From Clostridium sp. AM58-1XD (lineage in GTDB: Bacteria; Bacillota; Clostridia; Lachnospirales; Lachnospiraceae), in NCBI RefSeq assembly GCF_003464085.1, contig NZ_QSDR01000037.1, forward strand, positions 1 through 36,723: DNA of 36,723 nucleotides, given 5' to 3'. This document shows positions 8,742-17,961 of this stretch, piece after piece (within the stretch, counting starts at the first letter, position 1; each line of letters begins with the position of its first letter). A program made the translations under genes and the position numbers. The notes under the pieces are model-generated. The model did not search any database. It saw nothing but the letters and a program-made list of their open reading frames with translations, and was not told where the DNA came from.

Positions 8742-9218
8742 ATGAAGCAGTTCACAGTAAATCAGATTGGGAAAATCGAAATGAACAAGGCCGGAATGTT
8801 TGTCAGGATTGAACCTGAATTCATTCCGGCCCTGCAGGCTTTTGAAGGTTTCAGCCATATTAATATCGTATGGTGGTTTGACGGATGTGACAACAGCCGG
8901 TCCAGAAATGTACTGGAAGTTCCCAGCCCTTACAAATCAGCTCCAAAGGTCATGGGAACCTTTGCAACAAGGTCGCCCGAACGGCCCAATCCCATCGCCC
9001 TGACGGCGTCCCAGATCATCCGAATCGACTATGAAACAGGGATGATTCAAATCGCATATACGGATGCGGACAACGGCAGTCCTGTGCTTGATTTAAAACC
9101 GTATACTCCAAGCCTTGACCGTGTAGAGCGGCCTGCCGTTCCCCAATGGTGTTCCCACTGGCCGAAAAGCCTGGAGGAATCGGCTGAATTTGACTGGGAA
9201 AATGAATTTACTTATTAG
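8742..9218 (+). CDS. trmO: tRNA m6t6A37 methyltransferase TrmO (TsaA/YaeB family)
   Basis: SAM-dependent enzyme of the UPF0066 family that N6-methylates t6A37 in threonine tRNA. Signatures are G-T-F-A-T-R-S-P-E-R-P-N-P-I-A-L-T in the middle and D-N-G-S-P-V-L-D-L-K-P-Y-T-P-S-L-D near the end, both strongly conserved in the family. The 158-residue length matches the single-domain form; the enterobacterial enzyme has an extra C-terminal domain. AAGGAGG is placed well before the ATG. It converges on the MATE gene with only 15 nt between the stops and no terminator visible. Confidence 0.93.
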   Translation: MKQFTVNQIGKIEMNKAGMFVRIEPEFIPALQAFEGFSHINIVWWFDGCDNSRSRNVLEVPSPYKSAPKVMGTFATRSPERPNPIALTASQIIRIDYETGMIQIAYTDADNGSPVLDLKPYTPSLDRVERPAVPQWCSHWPKSLEESAEFDWENEFTY

Positions 9219-9233
9219 GGAAGCAGATGTTTA

Positions 9234-10619
9234 TCAGTCCAGATCCAGTCGTTCCCTTCTCTGATACCCGATCACCTTTTTGAAGACGAGGCGGAACGTA
9301 ACAGCAGAACAGATCACCGCCAGAATATCGGATATTGGTTCGGTATAAAAGACATTCGTAACGCCGAACAACGGCGGAATAGAGAACACGCACAGGAAGA
9401 AAACCGCTTTCCGGAAGGTGGAAAGAATAATCGCAATCTTCGCCTGTCCAAGGCCCGTAAAACCATCTACAATCACATACTGGGCTCCCAGCGGGATAAT
9501 TCCCAGGGTGTAGATTCTGATCGCCCATACCGTCAGCCGTACATACTCTTCATTTCCGGTAAAAATGCGGACAAACAGCTGCGGTACGGTCTGGGCGGCC
9601 AGAAACATGATTCCTGTAAACCCCAGAGCCAGGTACAGTATGTGTTTCTCTGCCTTTATAATCCTGTCCGGCCGCTTTGCTCCGTAGTTATACCCCAGTA
9701 TCGTCTGAGTTCCCGTGGTGATTCCCCCCAGAGGCATCGTTACTATCAGCATAAAGCTCTGTACAATCGTAGCGCATGTCAGCAGCATATCTCCCCGCTC
9801 AGGGCCTCCATACCTCTGTATAACCGTATTCAATGATATAATCAGGATATTGTCAAACGCAATAATCAGAAAATAGGAAAATCCCAGCAGTGCCACTCTG
9901 CGCATAATAAACCAGTGGTATCCGCCAAATGTGATCTTTACCGGAGGCCTGTCCCCAAACAAAAACGCCAGTACATAAATACAGGAAGCCATCTGGGAAA
10001 GAACAGTTGCCAGAGCCGCGCCCCTCACTCCCATGTGCAGGGCAAAAATAAAAATCGGATCCAGCACAATATTGCTTACCGCACCCAGAATTACAGATTT
10101 CATTCCGATTTTAGCAAATCCCTGACAGATAATGAACTGGTTCATACCTGCCGTCATGAGGGCAAATACGGTCCCCAGAAGATAGATTGTGATGTATGCG
10201 TTCGCATACTCATACGTTCTGCTGCTGGCCCCGAACCACATCAGCAGATGGCGTTTCATCAGCAGGGACAAAATAGTTATAACCACGGATATCACTGCCA
10301 GCATGAGGAAGCAGTTAGATAGAATCCTCTGGGCTCCTTTTATATTTTTCTGTCCCATCTTAATGCTCATAAGCGGTGCTCCGCCGATGCCGACCAGGAA
10401 TGAAAATGCGGTCAGGAGCGTCACAATCGGACCGCAGACTCCTACTCCCGCAAGTGCCAGTTCTCCGATTTCCGGTATATTTCCTATGTACATCCTGTCT
10501 ACAATACTGTAAAAAACGCTGACAAACTGTGCCAGCATCGAAGGAAACGCGAGCCTCCAGACAAGCCCGCGCATATCATCCGTATCTAAATTATTTTCCA
10601 GTTTCATTTTCTTGTGCAT
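9234..10619 (-). CDS. MATE-family efflux transporter
   Basis: A 461-residue, roughly 12-helix membrane protein of the multi-antimicrobial extrusion family (DinF/NorM superfamily), exporting drugs or metabolites by cation antiport. MATE features include the N-terminal P-S-M-L-A-Q-F-V-S-V-F-Y-S-I-V-D-R-M-Y-I-G and the repeat-2 start with P-L-G-G-I-T-T-G-T-Q-T-I-L-G-Y-N-Y-G-A. It begins 2 nt after the stop of the AI-2E gene, so the two are co-expressed. A start at the second Met (M-K-L-E-N) is also possible. Substrate unknown. Confidence 0.9.
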   Translation of the reverse strand: MHKKMKLENNLDTDDMRGLVWRLAFPSMLAQFVSVFYSIVDRMYIGNIPEIGELALAGVGVCGPIVTLLTAFSFLVGIGGAPLMSIKMGQKNIKGAQRILSNCFLMLAVISVVITILSLLMKRHLLMWFGASSRTYEYANAYITIYLLGTVFALMTAGMNQFIICQGFAKIGMKSVILGAVSNIVLDPIFIFALHMGVRGAALATVLSQMASCIYVLAFLFGDRPPVKITFGGYHWFIMRRVALLGFSYFLIIAFDNILIISLNTVIQRYGGPERGDMLLTCATIVQSFMLIVTMPLGGITTGTQTILGYNYGAKRPDRIIKAEKHILYLALGFTGIMFLAAQTVPQLFVRIFTGNEEYVRLTVWAIRIYTLGIIPLGAQYVIVDGFTGLGQAKIAIILSTFRKAVFFLCVFSIPPLFGVTNVFYTEPISDILAVICSAVTFRLVFKKVIGYQRRERLDLD

Positions 10620-10621
10620 GC

Positions 10622-11746
10622 CTACTCTTTCTTTCTAAATTCATTGATATCATGCACTAAAATTTTCAAATTGTCAATGAGAGAATCAAATGCTCCGAAT
10701 TCATAGAGATTGAGAGCGAGCATTCCGATTGGGACGGCCAGAATCATGCCGCCGATACCGGAAATTCGGAATCCCAGATACAGGAAAACAAGTGTGAGCA
10801 GCGGAGGCATTCCAATGGTATCGCCTACAATTTTGGGCTGGATAATCTGACGTACCACCTGTGTAAGAACGTAAAGGAGCACCAGTCCGGCTGCAAAGGC
10901 GTATTCTCCTGAAAAGAGCTTGACAGCTGCCCATGGAAAGAGAGCCGTTCCCGTTCCGAAAATCGGCAGAAAATCCAGTATGGCAATCAATACCGCCCAC
11001 AACAGAGCATATTTGATCTGAAGAATGAGGAAACCGACAGCCAGGATTGCTGCTACCACGAACATGATCCGGAACTGTGCCAGGAAGTATCCTCCGATCA
11101 GCTTTTTTATATTCTCTTTTAAAAACGTATAATACCGGATTCCAGATTCCGGTATAAACTGTTTCCAGAATGTGATAATCCTGTCTCTTTCTACAATAAA
11201 AAAATAAGAGGAAAGAATCGTAACCACCACGCTTACAAGGACTTTCGGAATTCCCTTCGCCACGTGCCCTGCGGCCGACATGGTGGGGGAAGCAATTTTC
11301 TGCATCGCAATACTGATATATTCCTCCACGCTGCTGCTGAACTCCTCAAAATTCCTCTGTCTCTCCGGGGATAATTTCAGAAATAGATTTTCAAAATTAT
11401 CGAAGGCGTTTTTCAGTTCTGCCAGCATATTGTCAAAGAGCGCCGGCAGATCCCTGGCGAAATTGCCGGCTTCAATCGCCAGCCGTGAAAGGATCAGATA
11501 AATCAGGCCGATGACCGCTGCCAGCACGACGATAACAATCACCATGGAACTGTGCTTCCGGACCATCTTCACCCGTTTTTCCAGAAAACGCACCAGTGGA
11601 TTGGCAATCATGGCCAGAACCCATCCAATTACAAATGGCATGAAGAATTTAAGCAGCCTGGGAACTGCAAATACGACAAGGCAGATGCCTGCCAGCGGAA
11701 TTATAATGTTCAAAAGAACTCTGGTGTATTTCTTCACACTGTCCAT
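10622..11746 (-). CDS. AI-2E family membrane permease, YtvI-like
   Basis: A 374-residue protein of the AI-2E/UPF0118 family: N-terminal hydrophobic hairpin, a soluble middle segment (about 95-165, rich in Glu/Asn/Phe) and a C-terminal membrane block. That block contains the motif D-F-L-P-I-F-G-T-G-T and the family segment Q-I-I-Q-P-K-I-V-G-D. These motifs resemble the sporulation membrane protein YtvI more than the TqsA branch. Transport substrate unknown. It lies between hisC-like and MATE genes in a minus-strand run. Confidence 0.85.
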   Translation of the reverse strand: MDSVKKYTRVLLNIIIPLAGICLVVFAVPRLLKFFMPFVIGWVLAMIANPLVRFLEKRVKMVRKHSSMVIVIVVLAAVIGLIYLILSRLAIEAGNFARDLPALFDNMLAELKNAFDNFENLFLKLSPERQRNFEEFSSSVEEYISIAMQKIASPTMSAAGHVAKGIPKVLVSVVVTILSSYFFIVERDRIITFWKQFIPESGIRYYTFLKENIKKLIGGYFLAQFRIMFVVAAILAVGFLILQIKYALLWAVLIAILDFLPIFGTGTALFPWAAVKLFSGEYAFAAGLVLLYVLTQVVRQIIQPKIVGDTIGMPPLLTLVFLYLGFRISGIGGMILAVPIGMLALNLYEFGAFDSLIDNLKILVHDINEFRKKE

Positions 11747-11795
11747 ACCATCACCTGCTTTTCATTTCATTCTATGTATCAGTTGGACAAATATT

Positions 11796-12869
11796 TCATA
11801 ATTCGTACCCGTGTCCGTTTAAATATGTATGCAGAAAGGCAAACAGCTCATCCATTTCCTCATTCGTTCCTATGGTCACGCGCAGATGGTTGGAAAGCCC
11901 TGGCTGGTCAAAATATCTGACATAGATATGCGCGTTCTTTAAAGCTTCAAACAATTCCTTTGCCGGACATTTTTCATGGGATACAAAAAGGAAATTTGCC
12001 ATGGAATCGGGAAAATGGAATCCCAGCTCACGAAAACGCTGCTTTGCCCACTCCCTTGTTTCCATAATCTTTGACGTAATTTTTCTGAAATATTCATCAT
12101 CTTTGACAGCCTCTGTTCCGAGCAGAAGGGACGGCATATTCATCGTGTAAGAATTATAGGAATATTTGACGTCATACATCGCCTGAATCAGACGTCTGCT
12201 GCCCATCGCAAATCCGATTCGCATTCCTGCCATGGATCTGGACTTGCTGAAGGTCTGCACTACGAGGACATTGTCATATTTTCTGGTCAGAGGCAGGGCC
12301 GACTCCCCTCCAAAATCAATATATGCCTCATCTACGATTACAACTGTATCCTGATTGCGCTTTATGATATCTTCCACCTGTTCCAATCCCATAAAAAGTC
12401 CGGTCGGCGCATTTGGGTTCGGAAAAATGATTCCGCCGTTCTCTTTCCTGTAATCTTCCAGCCGGATCCGGAACTCTCCGTCCAGCGCCGGCGTTTCATA
12501 AGGAATTTCAAATAATCCTGCCCACACCTTATAAAACGAATAACTGATGTCAGGAAATAAAACCGGCCGGTCAGAATTAAAAAATGTAAGAAAGGCCGTA
12601 GCCAGCACATCATCCGAGCCTACGCCTGTAAATATTTCGTCTTCACTCAATCCATAATAGTCTGCAAGAGCCTTTACGAGGCAGCTGCAGGCCGGATCCG
12701 GATATTTTCTAAAGCTGTCCGCACTCATCTCTTTCAGCAGCCTCTCAACGCCTTTAGCAGGCGGATAGGGGTTCTCATTTGTATTCAGCTTAATCAGCTT
12801 TTCATCCTGCGGCTGTTCGCCTGGAACATATGGTTCCACTTTTCTTATGTATTTTTCCCATTGTCTCAT
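11796..12869 (-). CDS. hisC: Histidinol-phosphate aminotransferase-like PLP enzyme
   Basis: Fold-type I PLP aminotransferase, 357 residues, the HisC length. It has N-T-N-E-N-P-Y-P-P near the N-terminus, N-P-N-A-P-T-G for the substrate/PLP Asn, V-V-D-E-A-Y-I-D-F for the PLP ring Asp, T-F-S-K-S-R-S with the Schiff-base Lys, and a late L-R-V-T-I-G carboxylate Arg. HisC converts imidazole-acetol phosphate to histidinol phosphate with glutamate; many paralogues act on aromatic amino acids instead. There are no other his genes nearby, so the substrate is not proved. It follows another aminotransferase by 28 nt. Confidence 0.82.
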   Translation of the reverse strand: MRQWEKYIRKVEPYVPGEQPQDEKLIKLNTNENPYPPAKGVERLLKEMSADSFRKYPDPACSCLVKALADYYGLSEDEIFTGVGSDDVLATAFLTFFNSDRPVLFPDISYSFYKVWAGLFEIPYETPALDGEFRIRLEDYRKENGGIIFPNPNAPTGLFMGLEQVEDIIKRNQDTVVIVDEAYIDFGGESALPLTRKYDNVLVVQTFSKSRSMAGMRIGFAMGSRRLIQAMYDVKYSYNSYTMNMPSLLLGTEAVKDDEYFRKITSKIMETREWAKQRFRELGFHFPDSMANFLFVSHEKCPAKELFEALKNAHIYVRYFDQPGLSNHLRVTIGTNEEMDELFAFLHTYLNGHGYEL

Positions 12870-12897
12870 AATTAAGCACCTTCATTCCTGTCCGATT

Positions 12898-14091
12898 CTA
12901 TTCTGCCTTCAGTTCCTTCATAACCTCCCGGAAAGCCGGCAGGGATCGTTCGATCTGCTCATACGTCACACAATATGCGATTCTCACATAGCCCGGACAG
13001 TAAAATGAACTTCCCGGAACAACAAGAATATGATGCTTTTTGCATACGTCGCAGAATTTCTGTTCATCCTGGTTCGGCGCTTTTACAAAGAGATAAAATG
13101 CGCCTTCCGGTTTAATACATTCGAAACCGTATTCCATCAGACTTGCATACAGCAGGTTTCTGTTTTTGTCATATATGCCGATATCCGCAGTCACATCCAC
13201 ACAGCGCATAACGGCACGCTGAATCAGAGACGGGGCATTGACGCTTCCGCAAATGCGATTGGCAATTACCGCTGCCGTATACAGTTCTCCGCTCGGATCC
13301 GCTTCTTCAGGAATCAGCACGTATCCGATGCGCTCACCCGGAATGGAAAGGGATTTGCTGTAAGAATAAACAACCGCCGTATTTGCATAATACTTCGTCA
13401 CAAACGGTACCTGAACTCCGTCATATACCAATTCCCGATATGGTTCATCCGAAATGAGCATAATTTCCGAATGGAATTCCTCTCCCTTTTCCGTAAGAAT
13501 TTCTGCGATTTTCCTGATTGTTTCTTCAGAATACACAACTCCTGTCGGATTATTCGGCGTATTGATAATCACCGCTTTCGTCCTCGCCGTAATTTTCTCT
13601 CTGAATTCCACCAGGTTCGGCTGAAAGTCCACTGTGTTTGGACTGATCACAACCAGCTCGCCATCGTGATTCTTTACATATGCATTGTATTCCACAAAAA
13701 ACGGAGCGAACACAATCACCTCATCTTTCGGATTTAATATGGTCTTCAATACCACATTCAGTCCGCTCGCCGCACCAACGGTCATCAGCAGACGGTCTTC
13801 TGTAAAGGATGTTCCAAATCTCCTGTTCAGGTTGTCAGCTACCGCTTTTCTGACGTCTTCAAAACCGCTGTTGCTCATATATCCATGGACAAATACAGAA
13901 TCTTCTTCATTCAGAATATCGATCAGCGCCTGCTTCAGGCTGTCGGGAGCGGGCACATTTGGATTGCCCAGACTGAAATCATAGACGTTTTCCTCTCCGT
14001 ATACGGCCGCCATCTTCTTGCCTTCCTCGAACATTGCTCTGATCGCTGAATTATTCTGTACCATCGGCTTCATTTTTTCTGAAATTCTCAT
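12898..14091 (-). CDS. Class I/II PLP-dependent aminotransferase (aspartate aminotransferase-like)
   Basis: A 397-residue aminotransferase. It has I-N-T-P-N-N-P-T-G-V-V for the cofactor/substrate Asn, I-S-D-E-P-Y-R for the PLP Asp and Tyr, and Y-S-Y-S-K-S-L-S-I-P-G-E-R-I-G-Y with the Schiff-base Lys. The C-terminal Y-V-R-I-A-Y-C-V has the substrate carboxylate Arg. AGGAGG precedes the ATG at 14,091. The related family in Clostridia transaminates aspartate, aromatic or branched amino acids; I cannot choose among them. Paired with the hisC-like gene. Confidence 0.88.
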   Translation of the reverse strand: MRISEKMKPMVQNNSAIRAMFEEGKKMAAVYGEENVYDFSLGNPNVPAPDSLKQALIDILNEEDSVFVHGYMSNSGFEDVRKAVADNLNRRFGTSFTEDRLLMTVGAASGLNVVLKTILNPKDEVIVFAPFFVEYNAYVKNHDGELVVISPNTVDFQPNLVEFREKITARTKAVIINTPNNPTGVVYSEETIRKIAEILTEKGEEFHSEIMLISDEPYRELVYDGVQVPFVTKYYANTAVVYSYSKSLSIPGERIGYVLIPEEADPSGELYTAAVIANRICGSVNAPSLIQRAVMRCVDVTADIGIYDKNRNLLYASLMEYGFECIKPEGAFYLFVKAPNQDEQKFCDVCKKHHILVVPGSSFYCPGYVRIAYCVTYEQIERSLPAFREVMKELKAE

Positions 14092-14150
14092 GTTGTCTTC
14101 CTCCTGAAATACATATACGTCTCGGCGTATATTAAGTTATCCTCTCATCT

Positions 14151-15431
14151 TCAACGTTCTCTCACCGCACAGTAGACTGCTGCCGCCCCTGTCACCGCAA
14201 AGTAAAACCAGGTGGCAGGATTTGAAAACCAGGTGGTAAAGAAGGAGAACATAAAATATATGGCTATCTGTGCATAGAAAAGCAGGCCTGCAGGATTTCG
14301 CATTCTCTGTATCTTTGATACAAGGAAATAGGCCAGTGCCCCCAGCATACACGCAAATATAACAACCCCCGCAACCCCAAAATCATAGTAAGAATCATAA
14401 AACAACGTCAATGTGGTCAGTTCTTCCTTATTGACGATAATCGGATAATTGATGAGAGCCGGATAGAGAAATTTCAGCCCTGTCAGTGCCCAAAGTGGAA
14501 AAAGCGACTTCATCCCCCATGCAAAGTGATCCAGATATTTCACAAGACAGTCAAAATTATCGTAATTATTTGAAATATACATATATGGCTGTGTAACAAA
14601 TATGGGCATATGGCTGTTTTTCATTTCAAAAATGCCGTTCAGATATTCCACATCATGACTTCTGGCTACGGTCAGCAGCAGATAGCAGGGTACAATAATA
14701 GCCAGCGCAGTCCAGACATAGGTCATGGAGAAGCCGCGGCTCCCTAATATAAATGTGAAAAGCGCGAGAAATACGGCCAGAATCATCTGAAATCTGGATA
14801 CGCAGAGAATCGGAATCAAAAAAGAGACGGCATCCATGACAACTACCGCAGTCCTCTTCCATCCTGATCTCCGCTTATCCTCCTGAAAATACAGGACAGA
14901 CAGAGCAGGAATCAGAACACAGGATACGGTCAGGTAATGGACGCCTGATATGTGAAAAGTAGAATATGCATGCGGAACTCCCCGTACAAGGAGCGGAATA
15001 AATCCCAGCTTATACGCTTCAAAGGAGAAGGCTGCCAGAGAAAGAACAGTAAGGGCACCCATCACCTCAAACAGAGGTTTGGAATACCCTTTTTTGTTAT
15101 GAAAATGCGCACGAAAATCGTCTGGAGAGCCATAACGTCTCTCCAAAACTTCAAATGTTAGCCAGAATGCGGTCAGTGCAATGAGAAAGCACACCCATGT
15201 GACAGGGCTCCATTCCCTCTGCAGACGGCTGAGTTTCAGGCAGGACAGCGCCTGACCTGATACCCAGAAGAAAGAAAAAACAGCTCTCAGGTGAATGATA
15301 TTTCCCGACCGTCTGTAATCATACCAGTACAGGTAAGCAGCAGCCATTAATAATACGAAACCGGACAGATAATAGTGCTCTGCTCTGGCAAACAGAAAGG
15401 ATGCCAGATAACAAATCAGATATACATCCAT
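14151..15431 (-). CDS. Polytopic membrane protein, Wzy-like oligosaccharide repeat-unit polymerase
   Basis: About 426 residues with 10-12 hydrophobic segments and a large extracytoplasmic loop late in the protein containing P-A-L-I-N-Y-P and T-L-F-Y-D-S-Y-Y-D-F-G-V-A-G. That motif order (a Tyr/Pro-rich loop followed by F-Y-D-F-G-x-x-G) is what I know from O-antigen/capsule polymerases of the oligosaccharide repeat-unit polymerase family. No glycosyltransferases are near, so the assignment is by architecture only. It starts 4 nt after the HPr stop and uses a ribosome site inside the HPr gene. Confidence 0.7.
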   Translation of the reverse strand: MDVYLICYLASFLFARAEHYYLSGFVLLMAAAYLYWYDYRRSGNIIHLRAVFSFFWVSGQALSCLKLSRLQREWSPVTWVCFLIALTAFWLTFEVLERRYGSPDDFRAHFHNKKGYSKPLFEVMGALTVLSLAAFSFEAYKLGFIPLLVRGVPHAYSTFHISGVHYLTVSCVLIPALSVLYFQEDKRRSGWKRTAVVVMDAVSFLIPILCVSRFQMILAVFLALFTFILGSRGFSMTYVWTALAIIVPCYLLLTVARSHDVEYLNGIFEMKNSHMPIFVTQPYMYISNNYDNFDCLVKYLDHFAWGMKSLFPLWALTGLKFLYPALINYPIIVNKEELTTLTLFYDSYYDFGVAGVVIFACMLGALAYFLVSKIQRMRNPAGLLFYAQIAIYFMFSFFTTWFSNPATWFYFAVTGAAAVYCAVRER

Positions 15432-15435
15432 ATCG

Positions 15436-15699
15436 TTATTCTCCCAATCCTCTCTCTACAACAGCGATCATCGCTGCCAGAGCCTCCTCTTCATCAATTC
15501 CCTCGCATACGAATTCGATCTCATCGCCGCTTTTTACACATGCTCCCAGAACGCTCAGCACGCTTTTTGCATTATACGTACTGCCTCCAAACATAAAATG
15601 TACATGTGACTTAAATTTGATCGCTTCTGTGCAAAGTGCTCCTGCCGGTCTTAAATGAAGTCCTGTAGGATTTTTCACTATAATCTTGCCCGTCGTCAT
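15436..15699 (-). CDS. HPr-family phosphocarrier protein
   Basis: An 87-residue HPr-fold protein. The active-site His is at residue 15 in G-L-H-L-R-P-A, and the regulatory serine position is Ser 46 in N-A-K-S-V-L-S-V-L-G, so both phosphorylation sites of Gram-positive HPr are present. The start at 15,699 is set by AAGGAGG 8 nt upstream. It begins 14 nt after the stop of cdaR, so it is probably in the cyclic di-AMP operon rather than with PTS enzyme I. It could be the main HPr or a Crh-like regulatory paralogue. Confidence 0.9.
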   Translation of the reverse strand: MTTGKIIVKNPTGLHLRPAGALCTEAIKFKSHVHFMFGGSTYNAKSVLSVLGACVKSGDEIEFVCEGIDEEEALAAMIAVVERGLGE

Positions 15700-15712
15700 A
15701 TTATGTGCCTCC

Positions 15713-17041
15713 TTATTGATTATCTGCGGAAGGACCTTCTGTTTCTTCCTGTGATTCCGTCTCTTTATCCGTACTGCTTTCATGGGTCTGGGTCGTTGCT
15801 GATACCGTCTCTGATTCGGTGACCGTAACTGTAAACGGCGTATAATCCATAACTTCAAATATATCATTCTCTTCAAATACCAGAACGCCCTTATTATCTC
15901 CTGGATTCATTCCTTCCAGGCTGATTTCCGCTCCCAGATCATCTGCAGTCAGAGTCTCCAGATCGCGTGCCAGACCCTTTACCGTTACATCTACGGTACT
16001 GCTTCCAAAGGAATATTTATAATCATCAGAACGTCCTGTTTCCGAAAGCTCTTTCAGATCAACCTTGAGCGTCATTGTCTCAAGCCGCTCTATCTTCAGC
16101 TTAACCGTAACTTTACCGCGGTTGCCCACTACCGTCAATCCCTCAGGGAGATACTTTGTAATATCAATCGTTACTGTTTTGGTCTCAGAAGCGCCGTCAA
16201 TATTCAGCTCCTCTTCCGGAACCTGAATCGCATCGATCGACTGCAGCACGCTGCTTGTACCGATAACAGGAATTGATTCTTCACTGCTCTCCATACCCGT
16301 ATAGCGGCAGTCAGGAGCAACCGTTCCCTGTACGTTCAGCCTGAGCGGCAGGCTCTTTACTTTCAGAACCTCCTGTTTGTAGGAAATTTCTTTTGTATCG
16401 ACCGTAATCCGGTCGCCGATCTCCATAATTTTATTACCGTTTGCATCATAAAAGACTGGCGCTGTGGTTCCTTCCACATTCGAATAAGCGCCATCCACAG
16501 AGAATTCAACTCCCGCATAGCTGATCTGTCCCACCTGAGATACAGGTCCGCTCACATAAATATATTCCGGACTCAGTTCCACATCGCCAAGATCATATCC
16601 TTCTCTCGTCTTACCAAGGGCTGAAGCCTGAAGTGGGAAGCGTTTTCTCTGCAGTGCTTCCGTCTTGATATGAATGACATTCGGCTTCACGGATACGGAA
16701 TCCAGCAATTCTTTATGATTAATCACCTCTACCGTCACCGGAACAGCTCCTGTCACATCGTAAAGGTCCTCCAGATTAACGTAAACGCGAAAATCAGATG
16801 AACTTATCTTATACTCGTCAAGAGTCCTGACGTGATATGAGACGGTGACCGTATTCTTTCCCACGATCTCATAAGTCTGTCCCGCCGCTGTCAGAACGCC
16901 CTCATTAACAATATCTACCTGTACTTCCTTACTCCTCTCAATTCCCGGATTGGAGACATTTACCACCAGCAGCCACAGAAAAAAGGCCAGAAAAAGAGAG
17001 AGCAGTTTAAGTCCCAGATTATTTGCGAGCCTTTCCTTCAT
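15713..17041 (-). CDS. cdaR: CdaR (YbbR-domain) regulator of the diadenylate cyclase
   Basis: A 442-residue membrane-anchored extracytoplasmic protein. One N-terminal membrane helix (L-L-S-L-F-L-A-F-F-L-W-L-L-V-V-N-V) is followed by about four YbbR repeats with P-V-x-V and G-x-V-T-V-K strands, and a Ser/Thr/Glu-rich tail. CdaR binds and tunes CdaA. Its start overlaps the 3' end of cdaA by 23 nt, which means coupled translation. The hydrophilic tail (about the last 35 residues) is low complexity. Confidence 0.92.
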   Translation of the reverse strand: MKERLANNLGLKLLSLFLAFFLWLLVVNVSNPGIERSKEVQVDIVNEGVLTAAGQTYEIVGKNTVTVSYHVRTLDEYKISSSDFRVYVNLEDLYDVTGAVPVTVEVINHKELLDSVSVKPNVIHIKTEALQRKRFPLQASALGKTREGYDLGDVELSPEYIYVSGPVSQVGQISYAGVEFSVDGAYSNVEGTTAPVFYDANGNKIMEIGDRITVDTKEISYKQEVLKVKSLPLRLNVQGTVAPDCRYTGMESSEESIPVIGTSSVLQSIDAIQVPEEELNIDGASETKTVTIDITKYLPEGLTVVGNRGKVTVKLKIERLETMTLKVDLKELSETGRSDDYKYSFGSSTVDVTVKGLARDLETLTADDLGAEISLEGMNPGDNKGVLVFEENDIFEVMDYTPFTVTVTESETVSATTQTHESSTDKETESQEETEGPSADNQ

Positions 17042-17897
17042 TCTTCCGCCTTCCCTTCCAAATTTTAAAACGATTATTTTTATCCGCCTCGTCTTTCGTC
17101 AACGCTGCAGACAAGATCTTCTTCAACTCATCTCCGTCGGAAATCCTCCTGAGCCATCCTCCTTCCGCTACGGAAATCCTTCCCGTCTCTTCCGAAACAA
17201 CAACCGTAAGGCTGTCGGATACCTCACTGATTCCCACGGCCGCCCGATGGCGCGTTCCCAGATCCTTGCTGATCGCCATATTATCCGATAACGGCAGATA
17301 ACATGTTGCCGCCGCGATCCTGTTGCCGCGGATTACAATCGCTCCGTCATGAAGCGGCGTATTATGTTCAAAAATATTAATCAAAAGCTGGCTTGAAACG
17401 AGTCCGTTGATCTCTATTCCGGTACGTTCAATCTCTTTCAGGGAAACTCCCTGCTCGATAACCATCAAAGCGCCCGTCTTGACCTTTGCCATCTCGATTG
17501 TGCCTTTTACAATCTCATTGATCGTCTTCTCCGTAAATCCTCCGGACTCCTTCGAATCATCAAAGGAGAAAATACCGGCGATCAGGTTCTGGCTGCCCAG
17601 CTGTTCCAATGCTTTTCTAAGCTCCGGCTGAAATATGATAATAAGGGCTGTTGTTGCAATAATTGCACATTTCCCAATAATCCACAGGATCGTATCCAGC
17701 TGAAGGAGATATGCCAGAACTGTAAAGCCAAGAATCACCGCAATGCCCTTCAGAAGTGTCCATGCCCTTGTATTTTTAATCCAGAACAAGATCTCATATA
17801 CCAAAAATGTTATGATAATTATCTCGAGTATATTTCGAAATGATATTCTAGGCAGAAATGAAAGCCATGAATACAGGCTCTCAGCAATCTTAGTCAT
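17019..17897 (-). CDS. cdaA: Diadenylate cyclase CdaA (cyclic di-AMP synthase)
   Basis: A 292-residue membrane-bound DAC-domain enzyme that makes cyclic di-AMP from two ATP. Three N-terminal membrane helices (about 20-90) precede the DAC domain. Catalytic motifs are intact: D-G-A at 184-186 and G-T-R-H-R at 214-218. Cyclic di-AMP controls potassium and osmolyte transport and cell-wall homeostasis in Firmicutes. GAGGTG precedes the ATG. The usual partner glmM is not in this window; the operon continues with cdaR and HPr instead. Confidence 0.95.
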   Translation of the reverse strand: MTKIAESLYSWLSFLPRISFRNILEIIIITFLVYEILFWIKNTRAWTLLKGIAVILGFTVLAYLLQLDTILWIIGKCAIIATTALIIIFQPELRKALEQLGSQNLIAGIFSFDDSKESGGFTEKTINEIVKGTIEMAKVKTGALMVIEQGVSLKEIERTGIEINGLVSSQLLINIFEHNTPLHDGAIVIRGNRIAAATCYLPLSDNMAISKDLGTRHRAAVGISEVSDSLTVVVSEETGRISVAEGGWLRRISDGDELKKILSAALTKDEADKNNRFKIWKGRRKNEGKARK

Positions 17898-17961
17898 ACA
17901 CTCACCTCTTTGCCTTTTTATAGATAGAAAAAATGCACCGCCCCGCGGCTGCCGGCAGAAC

